Assembly (NCBI GenBank): GCA_038214535.1
Contig: JBBQRS010000092.1
Location: 1 to 18,847 of the forward strand
DNA from: JBBQRS01 sp038214535
GTDB taxonomy: Bacteria; Chloroflexota; Anaerolineae; CG2-30-64-16
Direction: 5' to 3'
Length of the DNA stretch: 18,847 nucleotides
Shown here: positions 15,239-18,847 of the stretch, piece after piece
Layout: each line of letters opens with the position of its first letter
Position numbering within the stretch: position 1 is the stretch's first letter
Position numbers and translations under genes: made by a program
Notes under the pieces: model-generated
Databases searched by the model: none
Seen by the model: the letters and a program-made list of their open reading frames with translations, nothing else
What the model was told of the DNA's origin: nothing

Positions 15239-16429
15239 TTAGAACTGCCGGTTGATAACCACCCGCCCGGTAGTGCCGTGCAGAACCAGGGTGACCGCGC
15301 CCAGCGTCGCGGCCCGCGAGCCCAGTGTGGACGCGGCCAACCGCGGCGGGTACGGCACGACGCCATCCAGCCGCGCCAGGATCGGCTCGATCAGCAGGTC
15401 TGCCGAGGCCGAGACGCCGCCGCCGAGGACGATGATTTCGGGGTCGAGCAGGGCGGTGATGTCGGCCACCGCCAGCGCAATGTAGTCTACGGTTTCGGCG
15501 ATCACGTCTCGCGCCCACTCCTGGCCGCCGCGCGCTGCTGCAAACACGGATTCCGCCGTCATCCGACCGTTGGCAGGGTGCGCGCCGGCCAGTACCGGTG
15601 CGACGCGTTCCGCGCGCGCGGCAATACCCGGGCCGGATGCGATACCCTCGAACGCGCCGAATCCATCGTAGCGTTGGCCCAGAAATGAAACGCCCGGCGG
15701 CATGTAGCCAACCTCGCCCGCGGCCTGGTGCGCGCCGTGATATATAGCCCCATCGAGCACGACGCCCGCGCCGATGCCCGTGCCGATTGCCAGGGTGATG
15801 AGGCTGCGCGCCCCCTTGCCGACGCCGAAACCCCATTCGCCCAGCGCCGCCAGGTTGACGTCGTTTTCCACGAAGACCGGCAGATCGAAGCGCTCTTGCA
15901 AGAGGCGGCTCAGGGGCAGGTCGCGCCAGTTGAGTTGCGGCGACCAGAGCACCACGCCGTCGGCATTGCGCGTGACGCCGGGCGCGCCCACGCCGATGCC
16001 GCGGATGCGTTGGCCGGTCGGGCGCGGCGCGTCGAGCAATTGCTGGATGAGATCACACAGCGGATCGAGGCAGTTTTCCGCGCCCTGCTCGTCGTGCGCC
16101 AGATAGGTCTCGTGTGAGAGCTTGCCGGAGAGGTCGGCCAGCGCGCCGAACATCTTCGAGCCGCCCAGGTCAATCCCGATCACCCCATAGCCCGCGCCGT
16201 TCAGCTCGATCAGTGCGCCGGGGCGTCCGCCGGTAGATTCGGCCAACCCGATCGGACGGAGGAAGTCTTCGGCGAGCAGGTCGTCCACGATGCGCATCAC
16301 GGTAGGGAGGCTCATGCGGAGCCGGCGCGCCAGCTCGGAGCGCGCCATCGGGCTTTCCTGTTGCAGCAGGTCGAGCACCGCCGAACGGTTAATGCTGCGG
16401 ATGAGGCTGGACGTGGCCGCCTGCGTCAT
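15239..16429 (-). CDS. ROK family transcriptional regulator (ROK2)
   Basis: A 396-residue paralogue of ROK1. It has a winged helix-turn-helix at about 10-73 (SELARRLRMSLPTVMRIVDDLL, nearly the same recognition helix as ROK1), then a ROK domain with DLGG (87-90), END (188-190) and AIGTGIGAG. The zinc-binding EIGH/cysteine cluster is missing (EVGY, 239-242). The ATG at 16429 is chosen because it aligns with ROK1 and has AGGAG about 10 nt upstream; an in-frame TTG at 16468 has no ribosome site. It likely controls the SBP2 operon and itself via the palindrome at 16475-16491. The recognition helices of both ROKs share LPTVMRIVD, so cross-binding is possible. Confidence 0.92.
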   Translation of the reverse strand: MTQAATSSLIRSINRSAVLDLLQQESPMARSELARRLRMSLPTVMRIVDDLLAEDFLRPIGLAESTGGRPGALIELNGAGYGVIGIDLGGSKMFGALADLSGKLSHETYLAHDEQGAENCLDPLCDLIQQLLDAPRPTGQRIRGIGVGAPGVTRNADGVVLWSPQLNWRDLPLSRLLQERFDLPVFVENDVNLAALGEWGFGVGKGARSLITLAIGTGIGAGVVLDGAIYHGAHQAAGEVGYMPPGVSFLGQRYDGFGAFEGIASGPGIAARAERVAPVLAGAHPANGRMTAESVFAAARGGQEWARDVIAETVDYIALAVADITALLDPEIIVLGGGVSASADLLIEPILARLDGVVPYPPRLAASTLGSRAATLGAVTLVLHGTTGRVVINRQF

Positions 16430-16474
16430 GGGTTGCGCGCTCCTAGTCGTAGCGAGATGAGAGGACAAAGTTAG

Positions 16475-16491
16475 TTACTAACGGTCAGTAA
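16475..16491 (-). promoter_or_regulatory. Putative ROK2 operator
   Basis: The near-perfect palindrome TTACTAACGGTCAGTAA lies 45 nt before the ROK2 start and 4 nt downstream of the -10 box. It overlaps a second exact palindrome, GTTAGTTACTAAC (16470-16482). It matches the site before ROK1 in TTACTAACnGTnnGTAA. Confidence 0.7.
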
Positions 16492-16495
16492 GTGG

Positions 16496-16524
16496 ATCAT
16501 ACTCCGTTGTTGCGTGGTTGTCAA
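16496..16524 (-). promoter_or_regulatory. ROK2 promoter
   Basis: On the minus strand TTGACA (16524-16519), a 17-nt spacer and TATGAT (16501-16496) form a near-consensus sigma-70-type promoter directly upstream of the putative operator. The -35 box lies in the block shared with the ROK1 promoter. Confidence 0.7.
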
Positions 16525-16594
16525 TAACCAATTTTCGCGAAAGTGAACGGTTGATCACGCTATCATTGCGCCGGACGCCCCGGTGATGCATCAT

Positions 16595-16610
16595 AACGAT
16601 GATGATCGTT
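16595..16610. promoter_or_regulatory. 16-bp palindrome upstream of the MarR-remnant promoter
   Basis: AACGAT and ATCGTT flank a GATG loop, 1 nt before the -35 box at 16612. Another palindrome, TGATGCATCA, lies at 16584-16593. Either could be a regulator site in the ROK2/MarR divergent region (16430-16729), which contains no gene. Confidence 0.3.
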
Positions 16611-16611
16611 C

Positions 16612-16639
16612 TTGACGGAATAGTTCGGTTGCATATAAT
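16612..16639 (+). promoter_or_regulatory. Promoter of the MarR remnant
   Basis: TTGACG (16612-16617), 16-nt spacer and a perfect TATAAT (16634-16639) point toward the plus-strand MarR-like fragment at 16730. It is divergent from the ROK2 promoter. Confidence 0.65.
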
Positions 16640-16663
16640 GCGATACCGTAATAACGGTATCGC
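16640..16663 (+). promoter_or_regulatory. 24-bp perfect palindrome, likely MarR operator
   Basis: 10-bp arms GCGATACCGT and its exact complement around AATA, starting immediately after the TATAAT box. The position over the transcription start fits an autorepressor site, and MarR proteins bind such palindromes. The encoded MarR is truncated, so the site would now lack its cognate repressor unless another protein reads it. Confidence 0.6.
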
Positions 16664-16729
16664 GCCGTGCCCCTCTTTGTTGGCCGGGAATAGAGCGCGT
16701 GTGACGCATTGAATAGACAGGAAAGTAGC

Positions 16730-16891
16730 ATGAATGAAAAGAGTTGGCGACAAGACCAGGATAGGCGGCAAAACTGGGTGCAGTTCTTGCAAGACTTCAA
16801 TCCCCAAATTGATCCACAGACCATCCGGCTGATGGATGAACTGAATCAGGTTTCTCGTGCGCTCTACCACATGGGCGAGCAAAGTGTAGAC
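16730..16891 (+). pseudogene. MarR-like regulator, N-terminal fragment
   Basis: About 53 codons from the ATG at 16730 (AGGAAAG upstream) encode an N-terminal helix region resembling MarR-family regulators (PQTIRLMDELNQVSRALYHMGEQSV, seen at about 29-53). The winged DNA-binding domain that should follow is missing. After about 16886 the frame runs into sequence coding for an ABC transporter in another frame and ends at 17020 with an unrelated tail. The family call rests on a short stretch and is moderate in certainty. It could be a deletion relic or a misassembly; a short protein of about 96 residues could still be made. Confidence 0.55.
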
Positions 16892-17786
16892 CGCGGCGGC
16901 GGCGGAGCGTGTCTTTGCGTTCCTGGACGAACCCGAACAAGTGCCCGAGACCGAGCGGCCGGTGGTGATCGAAGCGCCGCGGGGACATGTCGAATTCCGC
17001 AACGTGCGCTTCGGCTATGACCCTGCCGAGCCGGTCATCAAGAACCTGTCGGGCGAGGCGCTGCCCGGTCAAAAAGTAGCCATCGTCGGCCCCACCGGAG
17101 CCGGCAAGACCACCATTGTCAAGCTGTTGATGCGCTTCTATGATGTCAACGAGGGCGCGATTCTGATTGATGGTCAGGACATTCGTGACTTGTCACGGGC
17201 GGACCTGCGCTGCTCCTTTGGCATGGTCTTACAGGATACCTGGCTATACAACGCCTCCATTATGGAAAACATCCGTTACGGTCGCCCCGATGCGACCGAC
17301 GCGGAAGTGATCGCCGCGGCCGAGGCTGCCCATGTGGATCATTTCATCCATACGCTACCGGAAGGCTACGCGATGGAAATCAACGAGGAAGTGACAAACA
17401 TTTCTCAGGGGCAGATGCAGTTGCTGACCATCGCTCGCGCGGTGCTGGCCGATCCCAGGATGCTCATTTTGGATGAAGCCACCAGCTCCGTGGATACGCG
17501 CACAGAGGTGCTCATTCAGCAGGCCATGGACCGGCTGATGCAAGGTCGCACCAGCTTCATCATCGCGCATCGGCTTTCTACCATCCGCAATGCTGATCTC
17601 ATCCTGGTGATGCAAGACGGCGACATCGTAGAGCAGGGCCGGCACGAAGAACTATTGGCCCGCGACGGCGCTTATGCCGACCTGTACTACAGTCAATTCG
17701 ATGATTTCATCGAACTGAAAGAAGAGGCCCCGGCGATGGAGCCGGTCCTGGCCTCAGTGGATGGCTCTGATCTGAAATCAAGTTGA
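16890..17786 (+). pseudogene. ABC exporter (MsbA/MdlB type), C-terminal ATPase part only
   Basis: The nucleotide-binding domain of a fused exporter half-transporter; the membrane domain is gone. Homology starts at AAAAERVFAFLDEP (about 16893), directly after an in-frame TAG at 16887-16889. Numbered from the GTG at 16941, the motifs are: Walker A GPTGAGKTT (50-58), Q-loop Q98, signature NISQGQ (153-158), Walker B MLILDE (174-179), D-loop SSVD and H-loop H210. All ATPase motifs are intact, with Met in place of the usual Lys/Arg after SQGQ. No ribosome site precedes the GTG, so this is more likely a remnant than a working ATPase. In related genomes a MarR gene next to a pair of such exporters is common, consistent with one internal deletion. 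Confidence 0.8.
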
Positions 17787-17820
17787 GCAAAGATAACGCA
17801 CCTTTAACGAATGCGGTGAC

Positions 17821-17826
17821 TTGACA
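17821..17826 (+). promoter_or_regulatory. Possible -35 box before the Gly/Ala-rich gene
   Basis: A consensus TTGACA lies 69 nt before the start at 17895. No good -10 box is found at 16-18 nt (the best are AAGATA at 17845 or a distant TATCAT). Listed only as a possible promoter half. Confidence 0.25.
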
Positions 17827-17894
17827 TCTCGCCGTCTCTGATCGAAGATATCGCGGTCTATCATCAATGATTCAGTCAACGAAAGAGGGTATCC

Positions 17895-18683
17895 ATGGGC
17901 CTCGATGAACTGTTGAATGCAATGACCAATCCTGAAGAGCCGCTTCCCGGCGATAAACCTGCTTCGTCCGCACCACAGGGAACCGGGCAGCAAGATTCGC
18001 TCGCTGCGTTGCTGGGTGGGTTGGCCGGCGGCGGTGCGCCGACTGGTGGTGAAGCCCCTGCTGCGGGCGGCGGCGCTGACCTGCTATCGGCGCTGCTGGG
18101 GGGGCTGGCCAGTGGCGCATCCGCTGGCGGTGAAGCTCCGGCGGACGGCGGTGCTGACCTGCTATCGGCGCTGCTGGGGGGGCTGGCCGGTGGCGCATCC
18201 GCTGGCGGTGAAGCCCCTGCCGCGGGCGGCGATCTGGCTGCGCTGTTGGGCGGGCTGGCCGGCGGTGGCGCGCCTACAGAGAACGCGGCGCAGGCCACGG
18301 GCGGCGGCGACCTGTTATCTATGTTGCTGGGCGGGCTGCTGGGCGGCGGCATGATGGGCGGCGCGCCGAGCAGCGCGACCTCGAGCAATGCCAATCCGGT
18401 CATTCCCCCGCAGATCGCGTCGGCCATCTCGCAAAAGTTGAACATCCCACCGGCGCTGGTGGCGCTGGTTGCCGGCTTCCTCGTCCACAAACTGACCGGC
18501 GCCGCGGCCTCGCGCAGTATGGATGCCGGTGATCTGCTCGATGAATTACGCAATGATTCAGCGGGTCTGGATACCGATGCGCTGGCGGCCGAGCTTTCGC
18601 AGCGCGCGTCACTGGATCCCCAGGTCGCTCAAGCCACGTTGGCTGAAGTTATGCGGGCGATGGGCGTCAACCCGGCGCACTGA
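17895..18683 (+). CDS. Gly/Ala-rich LLGGL-repeat protein of unknown function
   Basis: A 262-residue protein, not recognised with certainty. Residues 1-34 are a short acidic/polar head (MGLDELLNAM). Residues 35-150 hold five repeats of about 25 residues built on D-L-L-x-x-L-L-G-G-L, separated by GGEAPA/GGASA linkers. Residues 168-262 form a predicted helical C-terminal domain (IPPQIASAISQKLNIPPALVALVAGFLVHKL, at about 170-200, possibly membrane-interacting; then a Ser/Asp-rich segment and two helices). There is no signal peptide. The ATG at 17895 has GAGGG upstream. The LLGGLLGG pattern recalls YidB/DUF937-like proteins, but that link is weak. It stands alone downstream of the ABC remnant. Confidence 0.75.
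   Translation: MGLDELLNAMTNPEEPLPGDKPASSAPQGTGQQDSLAALLGGLAGGGAPTGGEAPAAGGGADLLSALLGGLASGASAGGEAPADGGADLLSALLGGLAGGASAGGEAPAAGGDLAALLGGLAGGGAPTENAAQATGGGDLLSMLLGGLLGGGMMGGAPSSATSSNANPVIPPQIASAISQKLNIPPALVALVAGFLVHKLTGAAASRSMDAGDLLDELRNDSAGLDTDALAAELSQRASLDPQVAQATLAEVMRAMGVNPAH
18075..18214 (+). repeat. 78-bp tandem repeat inside the LLGGL-repeat gene
   Basis: Bases 18075-18136 and 18153-18214 are identical except for one position, offset by 78 bp (26 codons). The adjacent repeat units of the protein are diverged in DNA, so this pair is a recent in-frame duplication. Copy-number change would alter protein length without a frameshift. Confidence 0.85.
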
Positions 18684-18730
18684 ACCCCGATATCTGACGA
18701 CTACTGAGAGATTACTTTGATCTAGAGTCG

Positions 18731-18847
18731 AGGCGTCACGCGGGCAACCACCCCAAGGGTACACACCACCTCAACAGGACGCCCCGCCCCCAACGCGCCC
18801 CCGCAGCCACCCCACAGAGAGGGCCCCGCCGCGGGCCCAGACAACCC
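18731..18847. other. C-rich window edge, no gene seen
   Basis: The last ~115 bases are rich in CCCC and CCGC runs with no coding pattern, terminator hairpin or repeat shared with the rest of the window. It resembles the odd composition of bases 1-95 and may be a low-quality contig end. Confidence 0.45.

Noticed and set aside
16478..17002. Minus-strand open frame spanning the ROK2/MarR intergenic region
   Set aside because: It covers the promoters and operators and the antisense of the MarR fragment; no recognisable domain or ribosome site.
17876..18553. Ala/Ser/Pro-rich minus-strand open frame
   Set aside because: Antisense of the LLGGL-repeat gene; its apparent repeats are the complement of that gene's repeats.

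Overview
The window looks like part of a Chloroflexota (Anaerolineae-like) chromosome or metagenome-assembled contig. Pointers are high GC, two Tat/lipobox sugar-binding lipoproteins (one with the duplicated EKVVTVKETVEV linker typical of this phylum), ROK regulators, CUT1 permeases without a linked ATPase gene, and small palindromic repeats in most intergenic gaps. This assignment is inference from protein style, not from a marker gene. The first ~95 and last ~115 bases are C-rich, non-coding and unlike the rest, as if they were contig ends.

Almost all of the window (223-16429) is on the minus strand and consists of two parallel carbohydrate-use modules. Reading in the direction of transcription, module 2 is ROK2 (16429-15239), then SBP2 (15011-13521), MalF2-like permease, MalG2-like permease, a uroporphyrinogen-decarboxylase-family (URO-D/MtaA-like) protein, GH4-C and GH4-B, ending in a terminator-like hairpin at 7585-7617. 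Module 1 is ROK1 (7464-6271), SBP1 (6041-4653), MalF1, MalG1, GH4-A and a phytanoyl-CoA-dioxygenase-family (PhyH) oxygenase. Each module therefore has a regulator, a binding protein, two permeases, GH4 glycosidase(s) and one enzyme not usually expected with a sugar transporter. One GH4 (GH4-B) carries the CHGx tetrapeptide associated with alpha-glucuronidases, so uronic-acid-containing or modified oligosaccharides are a reasonable substrate guess.

The two ROK genes have matching promoter regions: a TTGACA -35 box inside a 23-nt block that is 20/23 identical, then a -10 box, then a 17-bp palindromic site (consensus TTACTnACnGTnnGTAA) 45-47 nt before the start codon. This suggests autoregulation and duplication of the whole regulator unit.

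Intergenic gaps hold several families of inverted repeats. Family A (four copies) lies just after minus-strand stop codons. Family B (two copies) lies between binding protein and first permease in both operons. Single-copy elements C and D and TTCGTG-type tandem repeats fill other gaps.

The plus-strand right end differs. A good promoter followed by a 24-bp palindrome drives the N-terminal ~53 codons of a MarR-like regulator, which is joined out of frame to the C-terminal nucleotide-binding domain of an MsbA-type ABC exporter. This is either a genomic deletion or an assembly chimera. It is followed by a Gly/Ala-rich repeat protein of unknown function (17895-18683).
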